From: Haloarcula nitratireducens | GTDB lineage: Archaea > Halobacteriota > Halobacteria > Halobacteriales > Haloarculaceae | DNA length: 63,392 nucleotides | Direction: 5' to 3' | Assembly: GCF_019599505.1 (NCBI RefSeq) | Contig: NZ_RKLT01000019.1 | Location: 1-63,392, forward strand | Shown: one piece after another, positions 16,435-25,903 of the stretch | How positions within the stretch are numbered: the first letter of the stretch is position 1 | Layout: the number at the start of each line of letters is the position of its first letter | Program-made: the position numbers and the translations under genes | The notes under the pieces: model-generated | What the model was told of the DNA's origin: nothing | What the model saw: the letters and a program-made list of their open reading frames with translations, nothing else | Databases searched by the model: none

Positions 16435-19400
16435 GATTCGTGCTCGACCTCCGTTTTGAGACTTCGGAATGTGTTCAGAGCCGTCAGCCCAGGGAGCTCG
16501 GAGTCGCTGATGGCCGCCCGAAGCGCGCTCACGGTCTGTTGCTCAGTCGCGGTCAGCGAGATATCAATCTGGTCAGCATCGATGAGTGCATCGACCACGT
16601 CGATACTCAACTCGCGATCCTCGAATGCCCAGGCCGCCTTGGCGTCGACGCTCGCGAGCTTCTCATAGTCTGCGACCGCAGCATCGAGATTATGGCTCTT
16701 CGTCTCTACCTCGCCGACCCAGCAGAGGTCATCCGTGGTGTCGAATCCCGCGACGTCGAAGACGGTCTCTGCGTCGTACTGGAAGTACCGTTCAGTTCGC
16801 TCGACATCGTCGTACTGCTGAACCAGCCATGTCTCGAGAAACACGACGCCCGCTTTGTGGGGCGTTTTCTCGCCGAGATCGCCGACACCGGGACTACAAT
16901 CGAGCGTGCGATCGAGGAAGGTGCGTCCGGCCGGTAACACGGTGTAGTACTTCTGTCGGAACGAGCGGTGCTGTTCGAGGAACTCCTTTTCTTTGAGGGT
17001 CTCGATATCCAGATTGGAGAAGGACTTCTCTAAGTCGGTCATGCTCTCCAAGAGTGAATACTCCTCGAGCTGGTGGTTCATCGCATCCAGTACCAACCCG
17101 AGGAACGCCGCTTCGTCGCGTGTCACACCTTCGGCACGGAGCATGTCATCGGGGATGTCCGTCGTTGCCTCCCTGAAGCGCAGCGAATCCGACGTGGTTG
17201 TATTCTGGTCTTGATCGGACTTTGAGGCTCCTTCTGCCCCTCCGTTGGGATCTGCAGTGGGCTCGTCCATGGATTCATCGAGAGAGACAAAGTCCTGAAT
17301 CGTCACCTCGATACCGTACTCCTCAGCGTGTTCGGTGATGTTCCCGAGTCGCGTGAAGAGTTCACTAGAGGTCTCGGCCGTGTCACGCGCTCTGCGGGCG
17401 GCGACGAAGACGTCGTCTTTCGACGCGAATTGGCAGCATGCGCTGGCCTTTCGCTCCTCGGACGTAGGATACGCGGAGCCACAGAAATCACAGACGTAGG
17501 ACTCGGCTTCTGCATCCTGACTCACGTGCTCGGGCAGCGACTCTCCACCCGAGGGTTCCGTCGTTTCTTCCGAATCCATTGTAGCTTTGTCGACGTCCGT
17601 ATCCTTGGTACCGGAATTGTCGTTGTGGTCCGCTTGGGCTGCTCCTGCTCCATTCTCGGCGGACGTAGACTGTGAATTCTCCCCGGAGTCCTGTGGAGCG
17701 CGCCCAGTAGCGCCGAACATGGGTGCGCTCCCGATCTCCCGCTGCTCACTCTCGGAAGTCTTAGATGGAGTGGCAGCCGTTGCGGTCGCTGTCTCGTTCT
17801 CCGCAGAGGCACCTGTATCGCCGCTTGAGTCGTCCGTGCCGAAGAAGGGGGCATCCAATGAGGTGCCCCCGTTTGCCGCTCCAGCGCCCGCTGTGCTCCC
17901 ACTGGCCGTCGCAGACTTACCACCGGTATCATCACCGACCTCGTCGAGCGTCTCCCGGACTTCCTCGCGAGCAAGTCGACTCGTCCGCCCCGGCAAACTG
18001 CACTCATTTTGTGTCCGTCGCACTACGCGGGGAATCTGCTGTTCCTTGAAGAGGTGCTTGTCGTCACCCGATAGTGGTGTCTCACTTTCCGGATGGCCCT
18101 TTGGAATCGGTAGCGAGACGAGCGAGAACGGTGCTGGCCCCGTTTCCCTGAAGTGGGGACTTGGCAACTGGACAATCCACTCGCCGGCTGGCAGCCGGCT
18201 CACCCGATTGCGGAATTCCTCGGTACTGAGGTTCTCATGGGCCATCGATTCCGCGAGCTTCGCATCAGTCGCGATATTACCGATTATCTTCGTTTTGACA
18301 TTGTTCAGAATCTCGGTATACGGCCGGTCGGACGTGCTAAACTGGGCAACTTGCTCAGGATACTGGAGAATGAGGCCGAGACTCACGCCGAAGGCTCGTC
18401 CCTGGGGAATGAACTGCTCATAGACCAGCGAGGACGTCGCCACTGGCGCCGCCTCCTCGATAATCATATTCACAATCGTGTCGCCGTCCTCTGTATCTGT
18501 CTCATCAGCATCGTTGATCAGCGACTGCCCACCACCACGGCGGCCCTGTACAGCATCCCAGAGATTACTCAACAGGATCATCGTCAGGGCATGCTGTGAT
18601 TCCGATCGGAACTCTCCGAGGTCGAAGAGAACTACAGCGTCGTCGCTGAGAAACTCGCGAAAGTCGAACGCGTTGTCGGCGTACGCCTCAGCGTCGTCAT
18701 CCCACTCGGGAACATGCGTGAACATTCGGTAGAGGTGCTCGTGTTCGACGAGTTTGTCCAGGCGATTCGCCGCCGCTCCCATCGTTTGCTGGAACTGCTG
18801 TTCGTCAACCTGGCATTTCTGTGCCAGTGACCGTTCGATATGCGCATTCGCTTCGCAGAGTTCGGGTAAGGTCCGGTCTTCACTCATATGAATTACTGCT
18901 TCGCTCAAGTCTTCGAGGCTGAACGCGTCCTGTCCATACTCGCGGTCGAACAGCGCTTTGATGAGAAAGGTGAGAATTTCGTTAGCGACATAGGCCTGGT
19001 CGTGGCGTTCCTCGCCGAGGATTAACCGCATAATCTCGTGGAAGTGCTCGACCTTGTCTTGGACGGCATCCTCACGGGTTCGTCCCATCGCCAATGCGGG
19101 TCGAATATCGAAAAACGAGACGGCGGGCAAAGTCTCTGGTGCGTTGAAGTAGTACACGTTATCGAGATTCCCAGTCCGTGCGTAATGCGCATGAAGATAG
19201 TTCTCGACCATGCCATCGCCTTTCCCTTCGAGAAGGACCGTCGGGCCGTCGACATGCTCGTGGAGTGAGAGCATTTCCGATTGGGTGGCCTTCGATTTCC
19301 CACTACCCGTCGAGGCAGCCCGGATATAGCTCGTAGTTAGCAGCCCCGGCGGAATCCGGATTGGGTCGTCTAGTTGATCGTCCCGGTCTTGGAGTGGCTT

Positions 19401-20630
19401 CCCAATTGCCATGCCTGGCCCACGGAACTCTTCGAGCAGATCTGGATCGGGCAACGGGAGTGGCTGTCGCAATCGTTCCTTGCCTCGGGTGCCCCGTGTT
19501 CCCTCGATCGTGAGTGTCTGGGCGCTTGGCACCGCCACAAAATTCGCGAGTTCATCGGCGTTCAAGATGAGCTGTGGCCGCCGTTTCCCCATTGAAGACT
19601 GGTTGAACGACCGATTCAACAGTCTGTCTAGCTCTTTCTGTACCGGGTCACGGACGTTTGTGAGCCCCTTCGTAACGCGGGAGCCATCGAGATGGTAGAA
19701 GTATCCATCAAGGTGGTTGAACGCGTTTGCGAGGGTCTCAATGTTGTTCGCTGCCTGTGCTTTGGCAGTATCGTCGGGATCTGGGGGCAGGACCGAGACA
19801 GTACGAAGATTCGCCAAAAACGTCTGGGAGGGTCCTTTCTGGTCGATAAGTGCCTGTCGGGAGGCCACTTCACCACTGGCTGCGTTCGCTGTCTGCCGTG
19901 TACTCTCGCCAACATTCGGTGGGTCACGACCACGTCGCCGGTCTCGGATGCGTTCTTGATCGGCGCCATAGACCATATCCGCAAGGCTGGTTTTCGCTGA
20001 CTGAATCGGACCATCGTGTTTGGTTGCGATTTGCTTTTTGCGGCTCTTGGCTGCTTTCTGCCAGTTGCTATACCGAGAGAATAACACTTGGAGGGCAGTG
20101 GGAACCGTGGCCTCTGTGAGTCGTTCAACGGCTGTTGCAAGTGGTGCGCGAGCCGGGTTCTCCGAATGCTGGTCATCCTCCTGTACATTGGAGTACTGCT
20201 TGATCGGTGTCATCCAGTCACGGCTGCGGTCACCGACTCCCTGCCAGCGAGCAGCGACTGGGGTCCGGCCGTTAAGTGATGTCTCCGCATTCGAATCGTT
20301 CTCATCAGTACCATCCCGGCCACAGAGCTCCGCCTCCAGATTGACTGCTTCCTCAGTAATGTCGTAGCTCGCGGGATACGCGGTCTGGAGTTCAGACTTG
20401 AGCGTCGAAAGCATGTCCTCGTCGTCGGCGCCGAGATAGAACCGAACTGGTGCATCGGCTCCCTGCGTGAGTGCGAGAAACTCGAAGGTCGGCGCACTCT
20501 TTCGCGGATCGTATTTCACTTCCCAACCGGTCTTAAGTTTCCGGAGACCTGCGAGACGGGAGACGATATCTGCTGGTTCGACGCGTTCATGAGCGGGTTC
20601 AATCCGCACGTAGTGACGCATGTTAGTCAT
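16431..20630 (-). CDS. VirD4/TraD-like coupling ATPase with nuclease-like C-terminus
   Basis: 1399 aa from MTNMRHYVRIEP (ATG 20630, overlapping the upstream stop by 8 bases; ATG 20621 is the alternative). Walker A ASTGSGKSKAT lies near 440 and Walker B VNMIIEEAAP near 720, typical of HerA/VirD4-type motors. A low-complexity Ser/Thr/Gly/Asp linker (about 920-1040) leads to a zinc-finger-like CDFC...CC segment (about 1047-1065). A winged-helix-like part follows, then FDVAGFD...GEVETKSHN, whose acidic/E-x-K pattern suggests a PD-(D/E)xK fold. It should pump plasmid DNA to the transfer channel. The nuclease-like end is an inference. Confidence 0.75.
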   Translation of the reverse strand: MTNMRHYVRIEPAHERVEPADIVSRLAGLRKLKTGWEVKYDPRKSAPTFEFLALTQGADAPVRFYLGADDEDMLSTLKSELQTAYPASYDITEEAVNLEAELCGRDGTDENDSNAETSLNGRTPVAARWQGVGDRSRDWMTPIKQYSNVQEDDQHSENPARAPLATAVERLTEATVPTALQVLFSRYSNWQKAAKSRKKQIATKHDGPIQSAKTSLADMVYGADQERIRDRRRGRDPPNVGESTRQTANAASGEVASRQALIDQKGPSQTFLANLRTVSVLPPDPDDTAKAQAANNIETLANAFNHLDGYFYHLDGSRVTKGLTNVRDPVQKELDRLLNRSFNQSSMGKRRPQLILNADELANFVAVPSAQTLTIEGTRGTRGKERLRQPLPLPDPDLLEEFRGPGMAIGKPLQDRDDQLDDPIRIPPGLLTTSYIRAASTGSGKSKATQSEMLSLHEHVDGPTVLLEGKGDGMVENYLHAHYARTGNLDNVYYFNAPETLPAVSFFDIRPALAMGRTREDAVQDKVEHFHEIMRLILGEERHDQAYVANEILTFLIKALFDREYGQDAFSLEDLSEAVIHMSEDRTLPELCEANAHIERSLAQKCQVDEQQFQQTMGAAANRLDKLVEHEHLYRMFTHVPEWDDDAEAYADNAFDFREFLSDDAVVLFDLGEFRSESQHALTMILLSNLWDAVQGRRGGGQSLINDADETDTEDGDTIVNMIIEEAAPVATSSLVYEQFIPQGRAFGVSLGLILQYPEQVAQFSTSDRPYTEILNNVKTKIIGNIATDAKLAESMAHENLSTEEFRNRVSRLPAGEWIVQLPSPHFRETGPAPFSLVSLPIPKGHPESETPLSGDDKHLFKEQQIPRVVRRTQNECSLPGRTSRLAREEVRETLDEVGDDTGGKSATASGSTAGAGAANGGTSLDAPFFGTDDSSGDTGASAENETATATAATPSKTSESEQREIGSAPMFGATGRAPQDSGENSQSTSAENGAGAAQADHNDNSGTKDTDVDKATMDSEETTEPSGGESLPEHVSQDAEAESYVCDFCGSAYPTSEERKASACCQFASKDDVFVAARRARDTAETSSELFTRLGNITEHAEEYGIEVTIQDFVSLDESMDEPTADPNGGAEGASKSDQDQNTTTSDSLRFREATTDIPDDMLRAEGVTRDEAAFLGLVLDAMNHQLEEYSLLESMTDLEKSFSNLDIETLKEKEFLEQHRSFRQKYYTVLPAGRTFLDRTLDCSPGVGDLGEKTPHKAGVVFLETWLVQQYDDVERTERYFQYDAETVFDVAGFDTTDDLCWVGEVETKSHNLDAAVADYEKLASVDAKAAWAFEDRELSIDVVDALIDADQIDISLTATEQQTVSALRAAISDSELPGLTALNTFRSLKTEVEHES

Positions 20631-22860
20631 CGGCCTCTTGTGGAGATTGCTGAACGCCAGCTTGTTCGAGCAGTGTGTCCGGAATATCGTACTCATCAAC
20701 CCGCCCTTCCTCGGCGAGATGAGCAACATCTCCAGCGTCGAGATACCGCTGCTCGGTCAGATACTGCCACGGGTCAAGATCGTCGTCAAGGATGTGGACT
20801 TCGTAATCGTTGACGTGGAGGGAGAGTGACTTGGTCCAGTCGTTTACGGTGAGCAGACACTCCGAATAGCCGCCGTCCTCACCAGTCTGAGCAGTAGCAA
20901 TGAAATTCTGCTCGGAAGGCGTGAGGTCATGGAAATCAACCATCTCATCGCTGACCGACTCGTGGTGGAAGATCTGTTTGATATCACAGAGGCTGTAGAT
21001 TGTTCGGGCTTGCTCGGCAACCTCCTCGGATTTCTTGTTCGAGTTGGCGATGAACTCATCGACCGTCTGTGAAATGAGCGTAATCGCCGTGTTGAAGTGA
21101 CGACTGTGCCGGATGAACAGGTCGATCATGTCCGTCGTCGCTGCTCGCCGCAGCAGATAATGAGCTTCGTCAATAGTCACCTGCGTCCGACGGTCGCTGC
21201 TTTGGGCCCGCTGGTAAATCCAGTCAAACATGACGTGCATGAACAGCGGTGCCTGACCCGTATCGGCGAACATCGACATATCGATGACGACAAGTTGGTT
21301 GTCGAGTTCGACGTTCGTTTGGCCGTTCAGATTGTCATTTTCGCCGCCTTTCTGGAAGGCTTCCAACCCGAGTAGTAGCTGATAGGCATACTTCTCGTCG
21401 GCTTCTTTGAATCGCGCTTCTAGTCGTTCGATTTCCGGCCAAACTCGCGCTCTGTCAGCGTCCTCGTGTAATTCGAGAAACTCTGTGGGCTGTTTACCGT
21501 CAGTAAGGGCGTGCAGGATCTCGAGAACATCCTGTATGGTCGGACTCGTATTCGTATGGGTCGCTGGATCGTTGGTGATACCATGCTTGAGATAGGCTAG
21601 TCGGACGGCTCGTCGGAGAATTCCCTCCTGTTCCTTACTCAGCGACTGGTCGGCCACCGACGAGAAATGCGTCCGGAATAGCTCCATTACCGAGCGGAAT
21701 TTCTTCTTGAACGGGTCGTCGACGACATCGTCGATCCCGCGTCGAATCTCTAAGGGGTTGACCGTGTTCTGGCCGCCAAAGCGGATAACCTGCCCGCCGA
21801 GGTCGTTCGCGAAGTCGACAAAATCCCCGAGCGGGTCGAGAACGAGCATCTCGAGGTCGGGGTCCATCATTAGCCGATGGTACATCTCGTGTTTCTCGGC
21901 GAACGTTTTTCCCGACCCCATCTTTCCAGCAATCGCTTTCGAGTACGAGGAAAGTTGGTAGCGATCAAGCAGTACGGGCGTGTTCGTTCCATCGAACCCG
22001 TAGAAAACACCCTCTGGATCGGCGACGGCTGGCTCGATAAAGGGGAACATCGTCCCAATGGCCGTTTCCTGCATGAGCTGTGTAGCCTTAATCGGATCGT
22101 CACCGAGTGGAGCCAGTGCATCCTGAGATTCGACCTGGCGTTTGTCAAGTGTGACTGCCTCCGCATTCGCTGCCCCAAGTGAGTCGACGACGCGTTCAGT
22201 AGCGTCGTCAAGTTCCTGTTCGGTGTCGGCGATAATCTCGATGTAGATCGCGAAGTCGAAGAGTTTGGTTTCGCCGAGAATGATATCCCAGATTAGGTCT
22301 TTGACCATGTCGCGATCGGCTCTGACTTCGTGGGTGTCGGTCTGGTTCTTCTGATCTTTCTTGTGGAGGCGGGCACGTAACTGCGTGAGTCGCTTTTTGA
22401 GCTTTCGCAAGACAGAGCTCGTATCCCGTGGTTCAATGTGCTGGGTGACGCGAACCTGATCGTTAGTCGTATAGAGTTCCTCCAGCCAGCCCAACGGAAC
22501 CCGTTCGGGATAGCCGTGGATAGTTAACGTTCGAACGAACTGATCGTTGCGGACCATATAGCCCGACTCGAAAAGATTCGATACCTCTCGGAGCTGGCGG
22601 GGTGCAATCACGTCCCGATCAGCTAGCGCTTGCTCGGTTTCGTCTTGCACCACACCGAGCCGGAGTTCGCCCTCATCGACATCCTCGACCTCAAGCAAGT
22701 ATTCAGCCTGTTCCCGAATGTTTTCTTTTGTGAGGTCATCACCGTTCGCTTCGAGGATTTCTGCGGCCCGGTCGAACGTTTCGTCGTCGATGTCCTCGAT
22801 ACTCGGTTCACTGCTCCCTATCGGAAGTTTCGAGCGGAGCCGATCGAGTCGGTCGCCCAT
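20623..22860 (-). CDS. virB4: VirB4-family conjugation ATPase
   Basis: 745 aa. Walker A AGKMGSGKTFAEKHEM is near 312-325 and Walker B TQVTIDEAHYLLRR near 560-572, with LVLDPLGDF between them. This is the VirB4/HerA-type motor that energises type IV secretion. The N-terminal CagE-like portion is short, and the preceding gene appears to supply the rest, so VirB4 is effectively split. Its start overlaps the upstream stop (ATGA). The enzyme would act at the inner face of the membrane with the PrgI-like protein. Confidence 0.85.
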   Translation of the reverse strand: MGDRLDRLRSKLPIGSSEPSIEDIDDETFDRAAEILEANGDDLTKENIREQAEYLLEVEDVDEGELRLGVVQDETEQALADRDVIAPRQLREVSNLFESGYMVRNDQFVRTLTIHGYPERVPLGWLEELYTTNDQVRVTQHIEPRDTSSVLRKLKKRLTQLRARLHKKDQKNQTDTHEVRADRDMVKDLIWDIILGETKLFDFAIYIEIIADTEQELDDATERVVDSLGAANAEAVTLDKRQVESQDALAPLGDDPIKATQLMQETAIGTMFPFIEPAVADPEGVFYGFDGTNTPVLLDRYQLSSYSKAIAGKMGSGKTFAEKHEMYHRLMMDPDLEMLVLDPLGDFVDFANDLGGQVIRFGGQNTVNPLEIRRGIDDVVDDPFKKKFRSVMELFRTHFSSVADQSLSKEQEGILRRAVRLAYLKHGITNDPATHTNTSPTIQDVLEILHALTDGKQPTEFLELHEDADRARVWPEIERLEARFKEADEKYAYQLLLGLEAFQKGGENDNLNGQTNVELDNQLVVIDMSMFADTGQAPLFMHVMFDWIYQRAQSSDRRTQVTIDEAHYLLRRAATTDMIDLFIRHSRHFNTAITLISQTVDEFIANSNKKSEEVAEQARTIYSLCDIKQIFHHESVSDEMVDFHDLTPSEQNFIATAQTGEDGGYSECLLTVNDWTKSLSLHVNDYEVHILDDDLDPWQYLTEQRYLDAGDVAHLAEEGRVDEYDIPDTLLEQAGVQQSPQEADD

Positions 22861-23894
22861 CAGTGTTCACCCTCCGTCTTGGTCGCGTGGTCAAATTTCT
22901 CGAACTGCGGGTCGACGTGATTGTAGTAGTGGTAGAGAATCTCCATCGTTTCCTGGCGCTCGGTTACACGTTCGAGAGAAACGTCTGTTCGTCCGAGGTT
23001 GTTCATGATGCGGCGCTGGCGCTGCTGGACTTCACGAATGCACAGTTCCGTCTGGGCGGCTTCGTGTGACTCACCGATGGGGGCTTTCTCGGCGAGTCGC
23101 GAACAAACCGTCCCAATAATAGGAAGCGTGCTGAACTGGCTCAGCACGCTGCCGGTCTCGAGATCTTTGTGAACTTGGTTCGCTTTGACGCGAGTAACGA
23201 TGTAGAAATCGCGTTGTTTGAGGTCCTCGTCCTCGATATTCGTGCTAGCCCACTCGATGTAGAACTTGCGACCATACTGGAGAATCGGTGACTGACTCTG
23301 GGGATCTGTATTTGCCCCCGCCGTGTAGAAGCGTTCGAGATGCCCGGTCAGGTCGAACGTTTTAGGATAGCAGGGAACAGCGACACTGGATTCTAGCGAC
23401 ATAAGAAAGGACATGTACGCGCTCATTGTCTCGCGCTTGGCCTCGTCGCTAAGTGAGAGCCAGTTCTGTGGGTGGACCTTCAACAGACCGATGTAGCTGT
23501 CGCCATCAACAGCAATCCCGTCATCACGGACATAATCGAAGCCGAGTGTGGACTGTGTCGTAGTCTTGCCACCGAGGCGGTCTTCTAGATCGAAGTGATC
23601 ACGAGCACGGGCACGTTCGCGAGCGGTCGGCAGGTCTGTGTCGATGTCATCAAGGAAGGCATCGAGTGCGCGAAGCACTTCGAGGTCCGAGTCAGGCGGA
23701 ACCCGTGATTCCTCGGTTGGTGACGCCCCTGTTGGCTGACCGTTAATCGTGGCCGTCTGCGCTCGTGACTCCGTCGCAGACGTGGATTCAGAACCGGTTA
23801 CTGGTGAGCCATCGTTTTCGATGGCGTCGGTAGTTTCTGTCTCTGTATCATCGGATTGTGCTTCTGTAGTCTCATTGGATGAAGCAGAACGCAT
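22860..23894 (-). CDS. VirB4 N-terminal-domain-like transfer protein
   Basis: 344 aa. The first 85 residues are Ser/Thr/Glu-rich and disordered-looking. From TQSTLGFDYVRDDGIAVDGD onward the protein resembles the CagE/TrbE/VirB N-terminal domain of VirB4 ATPases: beta strands containing YIGLLKVHPQNW, then helices with REVQQRQRRIMNNLGR. No Walker motif is present. It sits directly before virB4 with a 4-base overlap, which supports a two-chain VirB4. Function is inferred from this arrangement. Confidence 0.65.
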   Translation of the reverse strand: MRSASSNETTEAQSDDTETETTDAIENDGSPVTGSESTSATESRAQTATINGQPTGASPTEESRVPPDSDLEVLRALDAFLDDIDTDLPTARERARARDHFDLEDRLGGKTTTQSTLGFDYVRDDGIAVDGDSYIGLLKVHPQNWLSLSDEAKRETMSAYMSFLMSLESSVAVPCYPKTFDLTGHLERFYTAGANTDPQSQSPILQYGRKFYIEWASTNIEDEDLKQRDFYIVTRVKANQVHKDLETGSVLSQFSTLPIIGTVCSRLAEKAPIGESHEAAQTELCIREVQQRQRRIMNNLGRTDVSLERVTERQETMEILYHYYNHVDPQFEKFDHATKTEGEH

Positions 23895-23900
23895 ATGTGG

Positions 23901-24287
23901 TTACCCGGAATCAGCTTCGTGTTCGGTTTCGATAGTCTCGATATCAAGGCCTTCCTGCCGGACGCCGACAACATCCTGAACGACCGGAGCCTCATCGGCA
24001 GGTCGGGTGCGGCGGTTGTGGTAGGCATTCGAAGAAAGATAGTACTCAGCAGCAGCCCGCGCATAACGGATCGGGCGCTGCCCAGCGGGAGCAATGAGCA
24101 GGATTAGGAGCCCAAGCGTAAGCCCAATCCCGCCAGCAATGAGAAACAATGTGCCGGTGAATCCGAGGCTCTGAGCGATCCCGAGTGTAAGAAATGGGAT
24201 GATGAGGACTTCACCAACTTCGCGGGCAGTGAGGCCGAAAATGAGCTTTGTATTGATGATTCGGCCAGCAATTGGAAAAGTCTCCAT
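23901..24287 (-). CDS. PrgI/VirB3-like membrane protein
   Basis: 128 aa. A short N-terminal beta segment (FPIAGRIINTKLIFGLTARE) precedes two close hydrophobic spans (about 28-45 and 48-66), then a basic and acidic cytosolic tail. This is the layout of PrgI/VirB3-type partners that anchor VirB4 at the membrane. It is the first gene of the operon, 6 bases before the next. A TATA-like TTTCTATACT lies about 27-30 bases upstream of the ATG. Confidence 0.7.
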   Translation of the reverse strand: METFPIAGRIINTKLIFGLTAREVGEVLIIPFLTLGIAQSLGFTGTLFLIAGGIGLTLGLLILLIAPAGQRPIRYARAAAEYYLSSNAYHNRRTRPADEAPVVQDVVGVRQEGLDIETIETEHEADSG

Positions 24288-24331
24288 ATACTGCGTTTTT
24301 TACTAGTATAGAAACTTAATAGTTGTTTCTA

Positions 24332-24353
24332 ATATCTTATATTTGTAAGATAT
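24332..24353. promoter_or_regulatory. Palindrome upstream of the conjugation operon
   Basis: ATATCTTA and TAAGATAT (24332-24339 and 24346-24353) form a perfect dyad with a 6-base spacer, 45-66 bases before the first operon start at 24287. The region 24288-24513 is very AT-rich compared with its surroundings and holds no gene. The dyad is a candidate operator for the transfer genes. Confidence 0.5.
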
Positions 24354-24588
24354 AATGTATCTCTAAGATGATTAATTAGCAAATGAATTGTTGAGCATCC
24401 CATCAACTCTACCGAGATAGCTGTCTCAACATGGCAGTCCACAATGCCCGTCAGAGGAGCGACCAGTGTGGTATAACGGATCTCGTCCAAAGCGGGAACC
24501 ACCGGAAGCATAGATGGACGGCCTAAACAGAGTTCTAGAACCTTATAGGCAACGAAACCCGTATTTGTCCACTATTAGTATCTCCTGT

Positions 24589-25020
24589 ATGGTATCCGAT
24601 AGCAAAGACCATTCAGACCAGTTGAGCGACCAAGAGCGTGAGGCATTGCATCAGGTCGAGTTGGAAATCGCGCACCTTCACCGGGCACACGGTCACCTCG
24701 TCAGTTTTCATCACGATACTGGTCGGGCAATGGATCACCTAGCAGACGCCGAAGATGACCTCCGTCAATGCGGATATGATGAGTTGGCGGACGAACTTCG
24801 AGATGAATATCTCCCCCGCGGCGTCGTGACCAACAACACAGCTGATGATACACACGCAGGTCGGTGGTCCTACGATCTCCTTGAGAACTATCAGGATGTC
24901 TTTCTAGCAGATCTTGTTGACTTCGGGGAAACAGTAACCCAGCAGGTGGCTGATGGCCTACGACATGCTGCCGAACGGAAACAGGAATTCGACTGGAAGG
25001 GACGTGCTCGCCGTGAGTGA
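24589..25020 (+). CDS. Conserved haloarchaeal-type hypothetical protein (143 aa)
   Basis: Start at MVSDSKDHSDQL (ATG 24589) is preferred; an earlier in-frame ATG at 24514 adds a segment with non-haloarchaeal composition that covers a TTATAGG box. The protein is almost wholly helical, rich in His and Asp, and includes HRAHGHLVSFHHDTGRAMDH and a four-helix-bundle-like rhythm. No family was recognised. It is transcribed away from the conjugation operon and towards TBP. Confidence 0.65.
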   Translation: MVSDSKDHSDQLSDQEREALHQVELEIAHLHRAHGHLVSFHHDTGRAMDHLADAEDDLRQCGYDELADELRDEYLPRGVVTNNTADDTHAGRWSYDLLENYQDVFLADLVDFGETVTQQVADGLRHAAERKQEFDWKGRARRE

Positions 25021-25044
25021 GCACTGACCCTACTCTTCAATTCC

Positions 25045-25605
25045 TCACTCCAGCAGTCCAAGGTCGTTCAGTTGATCTTTGATTACCGTGAGTGCTTCTT
25101 CGGCATCGGTCAACTGTTTGCCGCCCGTGATGACGAGTTTCCCGCTGCCGAACAGCAGTGCCACGACATCTGGGTCGTCAAGTCGATAGACAAGCCCCGG
25201 GAACTGCTCTGGCTCGTATTCGATATGCTCGAGACCCAAGCCGATCGCAATCGCATTCAGATTTAGATTCGCCTTTAGATCAGCACTCGAGACGATATTC
25301 TGAACATGGATCGCTGGTGAGTCGTCAACCTCGACGCCCAAATTACGGAGTTCATCAAAGACTTGTCCGAGAGCCACTTCAACGTCGTCTACACTTTTCG
25401 CCCCGGTACACACGACTTTGCCCGAGCGGAAAATCAGCGCCGCAGCCTTGGGATCGTGCATCCGATAGACGAGGCCGGGGAAATTCTCTGGATCGTAGTC
25501 CGTTGGTTCGAGATCCATTGCCAGCGTTTCGAGATCAAGTTCCTGGCCGATATCGCTCGATGCGACGACATTCTCTACTTTGATTGACTCCGCTGAGACA
25601 CTCAT
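25045..25605 (-). CDS. tbp: TATA-box-binding protein (TBP) paralogue
   Basis: 186 aa from MSVSAESIKVENVV (ATG 25605). Two direct TBP repeats are clear: NFPGLVYRMHDPKAAALIF with SGKVVCTGAKS in the first half, and QFPGLVYRLDDPDVVALLF with SGKLVITGGKQ in the second. All saddle elements are present, so it should bind TATA boxes and recruit TFB and RNA polymerase. Haloarchaea often carry several TBPs, some on plasmids. This copy could give the replicon its own promoter preference. It ends near the divergent 143-aa gene. Confidence 0.95.
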   Translation of the reverse strand: MSVSAESIKVENVVASSDIGQELDLETLAMDLEPTDYDPENFPGLVYRMHDPKAAALIFRSGKVVCTGAKSVDDVEVALGQVFDELRNLGVEVDDSPAIHVQNIVSSADLKANLNLNAIAIGLGLEHIEYEPEQFPGLVYRLDDPDVVALLFGSGKLVITGGKQLTDAEEALTVIKDQLNDLGLLE

Positions 25606-25684
25606 AGTGTGACTGTGCTCCACAGTCCTCTTAAAACAGGGCCTGATTCAGCACGAACGAGACAAAAATTGGTCCGAGTGTGCC

Positions 25685-25849
25685 TTAGAGGTCGCGTGCC
25701 TGGACCGTCTTTCGGTCGTTGGCTTCAGCTCGCTGAGCAGCGTCTTCGAGTAGTTCGGCGACTTCCTCGTCAAGTGCCTCGTAGAAATCCGCCGAGACAT
25801 TGTGCTCCGATAGTGCATCCTTCACCGCGGCTTTGACAATGAGAGACAT
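25685..25849 (-). CDS. DUF1931-type histone-fold protein (54 aa)
   Basis: A small gene starting ATG at 25849 and ending TAA at 25685. The peptide runs from MSLIVKAAVKDALSEHNVSA to a C-terminus ending KTVQARDL. This matches the short haloarchaeal DUF1931/histone-fold proteins: a helix, a loop with NVSADFYEAL, and a long second helix with LLEDAAQRAEANDRK. It probably dimerises and binds DNA or chromatin partners. It lies between TBP and the SMC-related gene on the same strand. Confidence 0.8.
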   Translation of the reverse strand: MSLIVKAAVKDALSEHNVSADFYEALDEEVAELLEDAAQRAEANDRKTVQARDL

Positions 25850-25903
25850 TCCGATGAGGTCTATTCGTGTCTCCTATATAAGAGTTTGAGCTGTGATTGC
25901 CGC

